Shown here in pieces: positions 6,196 to 14,192 of a stretch of DNA of 14,192 nucleotides (the first letter of the stretch is position 1; each line of letters starts with the position of its first letter). Source of the DNA: Verrucomicrobiota bacterium (lineage in GTDB: Bacteria; Verrucomicrobiota; Verrucomicrobiia; Opitutales; UBA953); the NCBI GenBank assembly GCA_009924965.1, contig RFQN01000016.1:1-14192 (forward strand), in the 5' to 3' direction. The notes under the pieces are model-generated. The model was not told the DNA's origin. It saw nothing but the letters and a program-made list of their open reading frames with translations, and ran no database searches. Position numbers and translations under genes: made by a program.

Positions 6196-9100
6196 TTAGA
6201 ACCGCTTGCGGTAGCCAGCATTCACCCCGAGGGAATTCCCATTCCCCTTCTCGTAGGACAAGCCGATCGAGAAGGTGGAATTCTCGTTCGGGCCGAAGTT
6301 GAGGGAGGGGCTGGCGTAGAAGCCCGAGCCGGCGTTGATCCGCAGGCTGGAGGTGTAGGTCGTGTTGATGCCCGTGGTGTTCGCCGACGTGAAGTCGCCG
6401 AACTCACCCGAGAGCTGCTTCACGTAACCGAGGTCCAAAGAAAGGCGGTAGCGCCAATCGCCGCGGCCTTCCTCCCACATGTGGTGGAAGCCGGTGCCGA
6501 TGCGGGCCGACGACTGCGCAATCGAACCGGAGGAAACGGTCATCGCATCCGCCTGACCGGTCTCGGCCATGCTCGAAAGCTTCGTGGAAGAATACTGCAC
6601 GCCGATGAAGGGCGTGATGTAGGTATCCGTCGACTTCAGCGGGATCACGGTGCCGAGACGGCCCCAGACGCCATAGGTCAGAGCATTCGGGGTCGAGGCG
6701 TTGGTGTTGCCGGTGCCGATGACCGAAGTACGCGTGATGGTCGAGGACAGGTGCGAGACCGAGGCACCGGCGTCGAGCGAGAGCTGGCCGCGCAAGGCGA
6801 CCGTGCCGACATAGGCGTTGGCCGCGAAGCCCGTGCCCGAGGCGCGGGTCGTCGTGTCGCTGGAGAGCGAGAAGTGTTCCGCGGTCAGCGAGTAGCCGGC
6901 GACGCCATCGACGCCGACCTGCTTGGTGAGGCCCGCGGTGACGCCATAGGTCGTGGCCTTGTTCTGGAGCTCGCCCGTCGCGCCGACCGTGGCCTTGCCG
7001 CCGATCGTGTCCACGTACCACTCGTTGGAGAGGATGGTCAGGCTCGAGCGGTCGAAACGACGCAGCTCCAAACGGCGCGCAGCGCTGTCGATGTTCTGCT
7101 GGAAGAGCGTGCCGGCGGCCGTGACCGTCCCGGAAGCGCCGTACGGCGTGAGGTTGTCGAGGGCGGTCTGCAGGGCCGCGTCGCCCAAGATCGCCAAGCC
7201 GGCGCCGACGGCGTTGTAGCTCGCGCCCGGAGTGGAGCGGTAGACGTCGTCCGAGGTGCCGAAACTCAAGTCCGCACCGTTGCTTACGAAGACCGAATTC
7301 ACCTGCGTGATCGACTTGATCGAGGCGAGCAAGGAAGCCGGGGCCTTGAAGGCGTCGTAGTCGGACGGCGCGCGGACGACATAGACGGCAAGTTCACCGA
7401 CCTGGCCGCTCGCATCCGTCGGGTAGGAGAGGACGTAACGGAACGGGCTGATGCCCTGGGAAGTAATCTGGGTCGACGGGATCAGCGACGTGAAGCTGCT
7501 CGCGTTGGCGCCGCTCGTATCCTTGAAGAGCACGAAGCGCTGGCCAAAGGCCGGGGCGACCGGGGAACTGGGGGTCGCGTCATACTGCTTCAACGTGATC
7601 GAACCGGTGCCGCCGTTGTTCAGGTCGGCCGTGCCGGTGAAGAGGACCTGGTCGTTATAGGTGCCATTGGCCTGGGTGGCCGAAAGCTCCATGACGAAGG
7701 CCCCGGTGTTGGTGACGTTGCCGTTGACGGTCACGATGCCCGGCGAGTAACCCGGCGCGAGCGTCCCGTTGTTGACGAGGTTCGCGTTGGCCAAGGTCGT
7801 GCCGATGATGGCCTGACCGCCCAAGGTGCTGCCGGCGCCGACGGTGACTCCGCCACTGATGCCGATGGCGGCCGTGCCCGTCGTCCCGAGAACGACCTTG
7901 GCGCCGGACTGCAGGTTGAGGCCGCTCGAGAAAGAGCCGGTGATGGTCAACGTGCCCGTCGGGCCGGACGTCGCGCCCAGGACGTTGATGGTGCCGGCGG
8001 TCGTGCTGGACGTGAAGCCGGACGTGCCCAACGACGTCACGGTGGCGTCCTGCTGGATGGCCAAGGTGCCGGTGCCCTTCAAGGCGATGTTGCGGCCGCC
8101 CAGGATCTGATTGGCGACGGGCGTGACGAGCAGCGTACCCGCTTCGACTTCATAAGAAGAGAAGACCGCATCCGCGACGGAGCCGGCGTTCGCGTTGAGC
8201 GAACCTGCACCGGTCTTGATGAACTTCACGGCACCCGCCGCACCCAGCAACGTCGTGCTGAAGGTAGTCGGCGAGCCGGTCGCCACATTGACGGCGAGCG
8301 AGCCGCCGTTCAGGTTCAACGCCGTGGCGTTCGTGTAGCGGGAATCAATCTCAAGGTTACCCGCAGTGGTGCCGTTCCCGACGGTCAGCGTGATGGTCGA
8401 GCCCAACTGGGTGGCGAGGGCGGTGTTGGTGAAGCTCGCACGGCCAGCGCCGACGATGGTCAGCTGGGAAGCGGCGCCGGTGACGGTGCCGACGAAACTC
8501 GTGTCGAGGGCCTGGTTGACGGTGACCGCGCCGCCGGTGTCGAAGTCGAGGCGAGAGAGAGCCGAGCCATTAACGCCGGCGATGGCCGTCTGGCCGTTCT
8601 GATGGAGGCGCACATAATCGCCCAAGGTGATGGCCGACAAAGACGGGGCGGCCGTCAGGTAGACGTCGCTGTTCTGGGCCGTGAGCGTGGTGTTCGAGAT
8701 CTGCAGCGTGCCCTGCGAGGCGGGCGAGACACCCTGGATCTGGGCGCCCAGGTTGCGCAGGCGACCGCCACTGAGGCTGACTTCCAAGGTGGCGCCGCCG
8801 GCGATGGTGGCGTTGATCAAGTCGATCGCCGTGGGGCCGGCGCCGTTGGCGCGCGTATCGACGACGGTGAGCTTACCGCCCAGGACTTCATAGGCCGAAG
8901 CCGTGACCGTGCCGTTGGAGAGCGTGATCTGGCCAGCGCCGGTCTTGAGGATGGTGCCAGCGCCGGTCACGGCGCCACCGTAAGTCTGCGCGTTCACCGT
9001 GTCGTCGTTGTTGAAGCCGATCTTGGCGCCGGCTTCGACGTTCAAGGTCGCACCGCCGAAACCGGCGATGGTTCCGATGAGGATGCCGGACTGGACATCG

Positions 9101-12100
9101 ATCGCGTGGATGACGTTCGGCGACGCAGCGGGACGGATCAGGCTCAGCGTGCCGAGCGCAGCGGTGCTGCCCGCTGGACGCGTTTCGTTGAAGACGATGT
9201 CGGGCGACCCGATGATCTGACCGGCATACGCCTTGGTGGTGCCGGCGGCGGCGGTGAAGGTCAACGTCGCCTGATCGGCGTCGATGACCGAGGTATCGGC
9301 GCCCGAGAGGTTGTTGAGGTTGAGCGTGGCGGGCACGCCGAGGATACGCGGGGCGAGCAGCTTGGTGTTGGCCTCCAAGGTGATCGAGTTGACGTTGTCC
9401 AACGCGTCGTCGATACCGATGGTGAGCGTGCCGGCCTTGACGACGACGTCTCCTTCAAAGCTGAGCTGGGAACCGATCGTGAGGTTGCCTAGCCCGGCCT
9501 TTTCAAAAGTACCCGTGCCCGTGATGTCGCCGGTGACGTTGTCGCCGAAGGTCTCCTGGACGAGGACGGTGCCGTTCGACAGGGCGGTGGTGACCGCGCT
9601 GAGCGTGATGGAGTTGGCCGTCAGGGAAACAATCTTGGCGCCGGCCGGGATGCCCGGGCCGCTCACCGTCTGGCCGACGGCGAAACCAACCGTGCTGCTC
9701 ATGTTGATGAGCGAGCTCAAGACCGTCTGGCTACCCGTGGCGCTGGAGACGGTGTCGCGGTAGGTCGTGCCCGCCGCGAGGTCCAGGTTCCCGTACACGG
9801 CCGGCGTAGCCAGCAAGGTAGGCAAGTTGGTCGCGTAGACCTTGCCGGCTTGGACGAGGAGCAAGCCCATGCCGCTGACGTCTTCGGCCAGGTTGACGTT
9901 GCCGATGATCGACAATGTGCCGGGGCCCGTCTTCGTGACCGTGCCGGAGCCGGCCAAGTTGCCCGTCCACGCGAGGTCCGTCGGGGTGTGGATGAGGAAC
10001 GAACCGGCGCCGTCCACGTTCAGCTGGCCGCCGGTGATGGCGGACAAGGAGCCGGGGTTGAACTCGAGCGTGCCGTTCAGGATATTGATGGCGCCGCTGA
10101 CCCAACCGGTGGTGGAGTTGATGACGAGCGTCCCGGCGCCGACCTTGGTCAAGGAACCCGGGCCGCTGAGCAAGCGGCCAAAGGTCGCCGTGCCGGAGTT
10201 CACGTTGATGGACAAGTTGCCGGCGATGCCGACGTTGATGCCCGAGGTGCCCGTGAGGGTGTTATAATCGATCTGCAGCGTGCCGCCGTTGACGTTGGTC
10301 GCTCCCGTGTAGGTGCTGGCGTTCTGGAGAAAGAGGGTCTGGTCTCCGACCTTGGTCAACCCACCGTTGCCGGAGATGACGCCGCGGAAGGCCAAGACTT
10401 GGGCATCCGTGGTGACTGGCGAAAGGGCGTACGCGCCCGCGGCGGCACCCGTCAAGGCGCTGCTCAAGGTGACGGCGGACGTGCCGCTAATGAACCCGGT
10501 GGCGGCGATGGTGGTCGGCGCGCTCAACGTGACGCTGCCGATGCCGACCGCGGCGATCGTCGTGCCGGCAGGAATGCCCGTACCGGAAACCGGCATGCCG
10601 ACGAGGAAGCCGGTCGTATTCGCCAGCGGCAAGAGGGTGCCCGCAACGGTCTGCGACGCCTGCGCCGATGGCGCCGCGCTGATGGAGGCAATCGTCGCGG
10701 AGCCGGTGATCCCCGCGCCGGTCACGGTTTGTCCGACGGCGAGGCCGAAGGTGTTCTTGACGATGAGCGTCGTGCCCGAACCGGTGATCGGCGTGAAGGT
10801 CGTCGGCTCGCCGAGGACCGTGCGGAGGAAGCCGATGGTGTTCGCCTGCGACATGCCGGCGACGGCGGAGGTGCCGACGTCGGTCTGGAGGAAGTAGGCC
10901 GGATTGGCGTCCGGCGAAACGCCCGTGAAGTTCGTCAGGGCGTTGTTCAGCTGCGTGACCTGGGCGGCGGTCTTGCCGACCGTCAAGGTGGCGCCGTTGA
11001 CCAAGGACACGGTCGAACCAGCCTGACCAAAGAGCGCCCCCACGGTCTGGTTAGCCGACGCGGTGAAGGTCGTGCCGTTCAGGAGCACCAAGCCGGAACT
11101 GTTGATGATGCCATCCGTCGCGGTCGAGGACAGGGACCCGGCCTTGACGACGGTCGCACCGTAATAGCTGCTCAGGCCAGCCAAGGTCATGGCGCTGTTG
11201 CCGCCCTTGATCAGGTTGCCGGCGCCCGTGACTTTCCCGGCGTAGGTCGTGGCGGCGGTCTGGTTGATGGTGATCGAGCCGCGGCCGAGCTCGATGCGCG
11301 TGTTCGCGTCGCCCGAGAGGTTGTTGACCGTCTGGGTCGTGTCGTTGAAGCGGATCGTGGTCTCGCGGCCGCTGGTGCCCGAGTTGAGCACGATGTTCGA
11401 GGCGTGGATGAAGGTGTCGTCCTTGCCGTACGAGAACGCCAAGGTGATGCCATCCTTGACGATGACCTGGCCGTAGAAGTCCTGCTGCTGGTTATAGATG
11501 TCGATGACGCCGAGCTGGCCGTTGCCGACGTTCGGCGGGATGCTGCTGGTGGTGGCGCCGGCCGAAACCGTGCTGACGATCAGGTCCTGCGGCGTGACGG
11601 TGAGGGTGGAGCCGACGGCGCCGTTGATCTGGGCGCGGAGCGTGCCGGCGTTGTTCTGCACGATGCTGAGCGTGCCGGCGGCGCCGATGACGACGCGGCC
11701 GTAGCCCAAGCTCTGCACGTTGGAGATGATCTTGCCGCCGACGATGTTGATTTCGCCGACCGTGGAACTCTGGCCCATCAAGGCGAGGGAACCCACGCCG
11801 TCCTTCACGAACTTGCCCAGACCGCCGTTGATGCTGCCGGTGAAGTAGCCGTCGTGATTGGCGTCCTGCAGGACGGTCAAGGACGTGCCCGAGGCGATGT
11901 CGACGACGGTGCCCGCGCCCGTGGCGGCGACCCACATGTTCGTCGCAATTTCGCCCCAGAGGGACTGGAAGTTGCGGATGGTCTGGTTGGTCGTGATGCT
12001 CAGCTGCGGGGCGACGCGGGGCGGCAGGTAACCCGGGCGCCACTCGGTCGTGCCGCCGGAATCCGGGGCCGCATCCGCGCGGGCCAAGCCCGTATGGAAG

Positions 12101-13140
12101 CCGTCCGAACCGATGAGGTTGACGGAAGAAGCCAGGCGCAAGGCGAGGTTGTTGGGGTCGGAGAGGACAAGGTCGCCGCCGCCGATGAAGACGTCGCCCG
12201 TGGCGCGGCTGGTGTTCAGGATGGTGAAGGAACCGCTGCCGGTCTTGTAGACGCGACCCGCGCCGTCGATACGGCCTACCGAACCGACGACGCCATCATC
12301 GATGTGGACGTTCGCGATATAGTCAGCGTCCTTGCCCACATCGAGGACCGTGTTCACGTCCGTGCCGTCGTTCCCGGCCAGGAAGTTGGCCAAGGTGCCA
12401 GAATAGAGGTTGTGAACGTAGTTGAGGCGGAAGAGGAGCGGGCTGGAAGGGTTCGAGAGCTGGTTGTCGCCAAGGGACGGACCGGCGCTGACGACGTTGT
12501 AGGCCGTTCCCTGGAAGCTGAGGGTCGAAGAGCCCTGCAGGAGCACGGCGCCGGCGCCGGCCATGCGCGCCGTGAAGCCGGTGGGGTTGGCCACGCCATA
12601 GTTAGCCCACTGGTTGAGGTAGCCCGACACCTGCAAGGTGCCTTGGTTGACGAGCACGATCCCCGAGAAGGCGGCCTGCGCACGCAGGTCGTTCGGCAAC
12701 ACCGGCGCGGCCGGCGGAGCGATCTTGAACGTGTTGTTCGCCAGGTAATTGAAGTCGCGGAAAGCGTCGTACTGGAGCGTGGCGCCACCGGTCTTCACCA
12801 AGGTCGGCAACGTCGCGAAAAGACCCGCGTCGACGGCGGCGTCGTTGCTCGCGCTCAGGAACTTCGTCGTCGTAGTCGCGTCAACCAGCTGGTTGACGGT
12901 CAAGGACGTGCCTGCACCGACGTTCAACGACGTGACCGTCTTAAGGCCTTGCTGGATGGCGGTCGGCTGGGCGAGCAAGCCCGGGGCTCCGAGGTTGGTG
13001 GCCGTGATCGCCGTACCGACCAGGACGACGTCGGGATTGCTCACCGGCTGGTATTTGATGGTGACGTCAGCGCGGGCCGAGGGCAAGGCGCCGACGAGGG
13101 CGGCCGAGGCGAGGACGAGGAACTTGCGGGAGAGTTTCAT
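6196..13140 (-). CDS. Giant autotransporter with PATR-type beta-strand repeats (2314 aa)
   Basis: This is a type Va autotransporter: exported by Sec, with the C-terminal barrel inserted in the outer membrane and the passenger outside the cell. A signal peptide occupies residues 1-24 (KLSRK, hydrophobic core, ARA before D25). The passenger carries about nine autotransporter-associated beta-strand repeats of the form GxGxLxKxGxGxLxL...G(A)xxVxxGxL, near residues 291, 437, 641, 921, 991, 1061, 1206, 1391 and 1631, predicting a long beta-helix. Near 1759-1850 is the usual closing segment NNGTLAPGYSPGIVTVNG. A helical linker with RRLELRRFDR precedes the barrel (about 2035-2314), which ends in the outer-membrane signature GYRKRF. 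There is no cysteine. An EF-hand-like loop, DANHDGYF, lies at 426-433. No catalytic domain was recognised, so adhesion or surface display is the likely role. It starts 36 bp after another autotransporter and has no Shine-Dalgarno sequence. Confidence 0.93.
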   Translation of the reverse strand: MKLSRKFLVLASAALVGALPSARADVTIKYQPVSNPDVVLVGTAITATNLGAPGLLAQPTAIQQGLKTVTSLNVGAGTSLTVNQLVDATTTTKFLSASNDAAVDAGLFATLPTLVKTGGATLQYDAFRDFNYLANNTFKIAPPAAPVLPNDLRAQAAFSGIVLVNQGTLQVSGYLNQWANYGVANPTGFTARMAGAGAVLLQGSSTLSFQGTAYNVVSAGPSLGDNQLSNPSSPLLFRLNYVHNLYSGTLANFLAGNDGTDVNTVLDVGKDADYIANVHIDDGVVGSVGRIDGAGRVYKTGSGSFTILNTSRATGDVFIGGGDLVLSDPNNLALRLASSVNLIGSDGFHTGLARADAAPDSGGTTEWRPGYLPPRVAPQLSITTNQTIRNFQSLWGEIATNMWVAATGAGTVVDIASGTSLTVLQDANHDGYFTGSINGGLGKFVKDGVGSLALMGQSSTVGEINIVGGKIISNVQSLGYGRVVIGAAGTLSIVQNNAGTLRAQINGAVGSTLTVTPQDLIVSTVSAGATTSSIPPNVGNGQLGVIDIYNQQQDFYGQVIVKDGITLAFSYGKDDTFIHASNIVLNSGTSGRETTIRFNDTTQTVNNLSGDANTRIELGRGSITINQTAATTYAGKVTGAGNLIKGGNSAMTLAGLSSYYGATVVKAGSLSSTATDGIINSSGLVLLNGTTFTASANQTVGALFGQAGSTVSLVNGATLTVGKTAAQVTQLNNALTNFTGVSPDANPAYFLQTDVGTSAVAGMSQANTIGFLRTVLGEPTTFTPITGSGTTLIVKNTFGLAVGQTVTGAGITGSATIASISAAPSAQASQTVAGTLLPLANTTGFLVGMPVSGTGIPAGTTIAAVGIGSVTLSAPTTIAATGFISGTSAVTLSSALTGAAAGAYALSPVTTDAQVLAFRGVISGNGGLTKVGDQTLFLQNASTYTGATNVNGGTLQIDYNTLTGTSGINVGIAGNLSINVNSGTATFGRLLSGPGSLTKVGAGTLVINSTTGWVSGAINILNGTLEFNPGSLSAITGGQLNVDGAGSFLIHTPTDLAWTGNLAGSGTVTKTGPGTLSIIGNVNLAEDVSGMGLLLVQAGKVYATNLPTLLATPAVYGNLDLAAGTTYRDTVSSATGSQTVLSSLINMSSTVGFAVGQTVSGPGIPAGAKIVSLTANSITLSAVTTALSNGTVLVQETFGDNVTGDITGTGTFEKAGLGNLTIGSQLSFEGDVVVKAGTLTIGIDDALDNVNSITLEANTKLLAPRILGVPATLNLNNLSGADTSVIDADQATLTFTAAAGTTKAYAGQIIGSPDIVFNETRPAGSTAALGTLSLIRPAASPNVIHAIDVQSGILIGTIAGFGGATLNVEAGAKIGFNNDDTVNAQTYGGAVTGAGTILKTGAGQITLSNGTVTASAYEVLGGKLTVVDTRANGAGPTAIDLINATIAGGATLEVSLSGGRLRNLGAQIQGVSPASQGTLQISNTTLTAQNSDVYLTAAPSLSAITLGDYVRLHQNGQTAIAGVNGSALSRLDFDTGGAVTVNQALDTSFVGTVTGAASQLTIVGAGRASFTNTALATQLGSTITLTVGNGTTAGNLEIDSRYTNATALNLNGGSLAVNVATGSPTTFSTTLLGAAGAVKFIKTGAGSLNANAGSVADAVFSSYEVEAGTLLVTPVANQILGGRNIALKGTGTLAIQQDATVTSLGTSGFTSSTTAGTINVLGATSGPTGTLTITGSFSSGLNLQSGAKVVLGTTGTAAIGISGGVTVGAGSTLGGQAIIGTTLANANLVNNGTLAPGYSPGIVTVNGNVTNTGAFVMELSATQANGTYNDQVLFTGTADLNNGGTGSITLKQYDATPSSPVAPAFGQRFVLFKDTSGANASSFTSLIPSTQITSQGISPFRYVLSYPTDASGQVGELAVYVVRAPSDYDAFKAPASLLASIKSITQVNSVFVSNGADLSFGTSDDVYRSTPGASYNAVGAGLAILGDAALQTALDNLTPYGASGTVTAAGTLFQQNIDSAARRLELRRFDRSSLTILSNEWYVDTIGGKATVGATGELQNKATTYGVTAGLTKQVGVDGVAGYSLTAEHFSLSSDTTTRASGTGFAANAYVGTVALRGQLSLDAGASVSHLSSTITRTSVIGTGNTNASTPNALTYGVWGRLGTVIPLKSTDTYITPFIGVQYSSTKLSSMAETGQADAMTVSSGSIAQSSARIGTGFHHMWEEGRGDWRYRLSLDLGYVKQLSGEFGDFTSANTTGINTTYTSSLRINAGSGFYASPSLNFGPNENSTFSIGLSYEKGNGNSLGVNAGYRKRF
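9544..9732 (-). repeat. Third copy of the VGQTVSGxGIPAG module inside the giant passenger
   Basis: Residues 1137-1199 read SQTVLSSLINMSSTVGFAVG, then QTVSGPGIPAGAKI and a beta-strand tail with SITLSAVTTALSNG. The pattern matches the two modules at 10462-10782 and is unlike the surrounding PATR repeats. It lies between two PATR repeats (near 1061 and 1206). Confidence 0.7.
10462..10782 (-). repeat. Two tandem VGxxVSGxGI modules inside the giant passenger
   Basis: Residues 787-828 contain TTLIVKNTFGLAVGQTVTGAG and residues 829-893 contain TLLPLANTTGFLVGMPVSGTG followed by IPAGTTI and a strand with SVTLSAPTTIAATG. Aligned, they share T-L-x(5-7)-G-[FL]-x-V-G-x-x-V-[ST]-G-x-G-I. Similar segments recur in unrelated phage and surface proteins as far as I recall, usually as small beta-rich units. 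They break the PATR periodicity just before the repeat near residue 921. Confidence 0.7.
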
Positions 13141-13176
13141 GACGAGGCGCGTTGCGTGGATGGCAGGTAAGGAGAA

Positions 13177-14192
13177 TTAGAAGCGGCGGCGGTAGCCGAG
13201 TTCGAAGCCGGTGGTCTGGGTCGCGCCCGCTTTTTCGAGCGAGAGGGTCAGGTAGTACGCGGAATCGGGGTTCGGGCCGTAGGTGAACGACGGGGCGACG
13301 CGGAAGCCGCTGCCGGCCGAGACGTTGGCATGCGAGGTAAACCCGATGCCGCCCAAGCTGGCGGAGATATCCGTGGTCTTGCCGCCGCCGAGCTCGGAGA
13401 AGGCTTCGAAATCGAGGGAGAACTTCAGGGTCTCGCCGTCACCGACGCTGAGCCAAGTCATGCCGGTCCCGAGCGTGGCGCGCGCGGAAGTGTAGGAGTA
13501 GGAGCTCACGACGAGGGCCGAAACATCTCCCGACTCGGTGAAGCCGCTGCCGCTGACCTTGGCGAAATCAACGCCGACATACGGCGAGAAGCTGACACCG
13601 GCCTTGGTGGCATAGCCGGCGCCGAAGCGCGCGAAGCCGCCGTACGAGTTCGCCTTGGGGCTGGCCGTCTCGGTCCCCAGGAAAGTCGTGCGCGACGACT
13701 TGTTGGTCGAAGTGCCAATCGACACGCCGGCATCGACGAAGAGCGAATCCTTGCGCTCGCCGAGCATGGACGAGAAGAAGCCAGTGAGGCGGTAGGCATT
13801 GCCGCTGACCGAGCCAGCCGAAGCGCCGCCCGCGGTGAGGTTGGACTTGCTCTTGGTGTAGCCGGCAGAGAAGCCGGCCACGGACCAAGGATTGAGGTCC
13901 TTGATCAGGCCGCCCATGGCGCCGGTGACGGTCGAGTCGAAAGGCGTGGCCCCAGAACCGGAGCCGCCCTTGAAGCTGGAGGAAGTGGCGAGGGCGAAGG
14001 CTTCGCTGTAGTAGACGCTGTAGCCGGCGCGGTCGTAACGGCGCATTTCCAGGCGACGCAGGAGGGCACCTTCCTCGGCACGTTGGCCGAGAGCCACGGA
14101 AGCCGGGATAGCGGCCAAGGCTTCGGGCTGCAGGCTGAGCAAGGCCGGCGTCAACTGCGCGTCCGTCATGATCATGAGGCGAGCGCCGAGCG
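13177..14192 (-). CDS. C-terminal beta-barrel of a second autotransporter, 5' part outside window
   Basis: The frame is open to the right edge of the window with no stop, so the methionine at 14175 is probably internal; 337 codons are visible. After a linker with LLRRLEMRRYDR, the rest is a roughly 270-residue autotransporter barrel with alternating polar and hydrophobic strands. It ends VSAGSGFRVAPSFTYGPN...LGYRRRF, with the terminal phenylalanine expected for BAM-assembled barrels. The linker and C-terminus are clearly related to those of the next gene (RRLELRRFDR; INAGSGFYASPSLNFGPN; GYRKRF), so the two probably arose by duplication. No cysteine is present. Only 36 bp and no terminator separate it from the downstream autotransporter, so the two are probably one transcript ending at 6139. 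The passenger, and hence any ligand, is not visible. Confidence 0.9.
   Translation of the reverse strand, partial: LGARLMIMTDAQLTPALLSLQPEALAAIPASVALGQRAEEGALLRRLEMRRYDRAGYSVYYSEAFALATSSSFKGGSGSGATPFDSTVTGAMGGLIKDLNPWSVAGFSAGYTKSKSNLTAGGASAGSVSGNAYRLTGFFSSMLGERKDSLFVDAGVSIGTSTNKSSRTTFLGTETASPKANSYGGFARFGAGYATKAGVSFSPYVGVDFAKVSGSGFTESGDVSALVVSSYSYTSARATLGTGMTWLSVGDGETLKFSLDFEAFSELGGGKTTDISASLGGIGFTSHANVSAGSGFRVAPSFTYGPNPDSAYYLTLSLEKAGATQTTGFELGYRRRF

Noticed and set aside
6481..9492. Very long open frame (about 1000 codons) on the plus strand opposite the giant autotransporter
   Set aside because: The product is Arg/Gly/Asp-rich low-complexity sequence with no domain. It results from GC-rich codon use in the real gene, whose product has a signal peptide, repeats and a barrel.
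9850..13170. Second very long plus-strand open frame (about 1100 codons) opposite the same gene
   Set aside because: Same explanation: no recognisable domain and typical antisense composition of a high-GC gene.
1..14192. CRISPR arrays, insertion sequences, toxin-antitoxin or phage modules
   Set aside because: No regularly spaced repeats, terminal inverted repeats with a transposase, or characteristic proteins were found on either strand.

Overview
The window is GC-rich bacterial DNA from an organism with an LPS-type outer membrane. Evidence for the outer membrane is a pair of Kdo genes, GDP-fucose genes and two autotransporter beta-barrels. The combination of very long proteins built from autotransporter-associated beta-strand repeats, a GbsR/MarR-type regulator beside sugar-nucleotide genes, and starts without Shine-Dalgarno sequences suggests Verrucomicrobiota, possibly Opitutae. 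That placement is inference; the window has no rRNA or marker gene to settle it.

Region 1 (1-4563, all minus strand, read right to left) is a cell-surface sugar cluster. It runs: GbsR/MarR-like regulator, a stand-alone HxGH nucleotidyltransferase of the RfaE-C/TagD type, gmd, wcaG (fcl), kdsB and kdsD (cut by the window edge). gmd and wcaG together convert GDP-mannose to GDP-L-fucose. kdsD isomerises ribulose-5-phosphate to arabinose-5-phosphate for Kdo, and kdsB activates Kdo as CMP-Kdo. The nucleotidyltransferase probably activates another sugar or polyol phosphate. Gaps are 11 bp and 4 bp across the first three biosynthetic genes, then 73 and 203 bp. The 161 bp between the regulator and the biosynthetic genes carries a 9-bp inverted repeat and a 22-bp-spaced direct repeat.

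Region 2 (4564-5984) is a 148-bp divergent intergenic region with an AT-rich 16-bp palindrome beside the regulator and a C-tract/G-tract leader. It is followed on the plus strand by a Gfo/Idh/MocA oxidoreductase whose reading frame is broken once, near base 5099.

Region 3 (5998-6169, minus strand) holds tRNA-Glu(TTC) with an encoded CCA end, a plausible promoter for it, and a clear intrinsic terminator closing the transcription unit of region 4.

Region 4 (6196-14192, minus strand) has two autotransporters in tandem. A complete 2314-residue protein has a signal peptide, about nine PATR-type repeats, three copies of an unrelated repeat module and a C-terminal barrel. Upstream, 36 bp away, is the C-terminal barrel of a second autotransporter that continues off the window. 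Their C-termini are clearly related, and no cysteine is present in either visible sequence.

No insertion sequence, CRISPR array, rRNA or phage gene was seen. No wholly new system is evident. The points most worth following are the broken oxidoreductase, the odd modules in the giant passenger, the possible regulatory sites around the GbsR-like gene, and the consistent lack of Shine-Dalgarno sequences.
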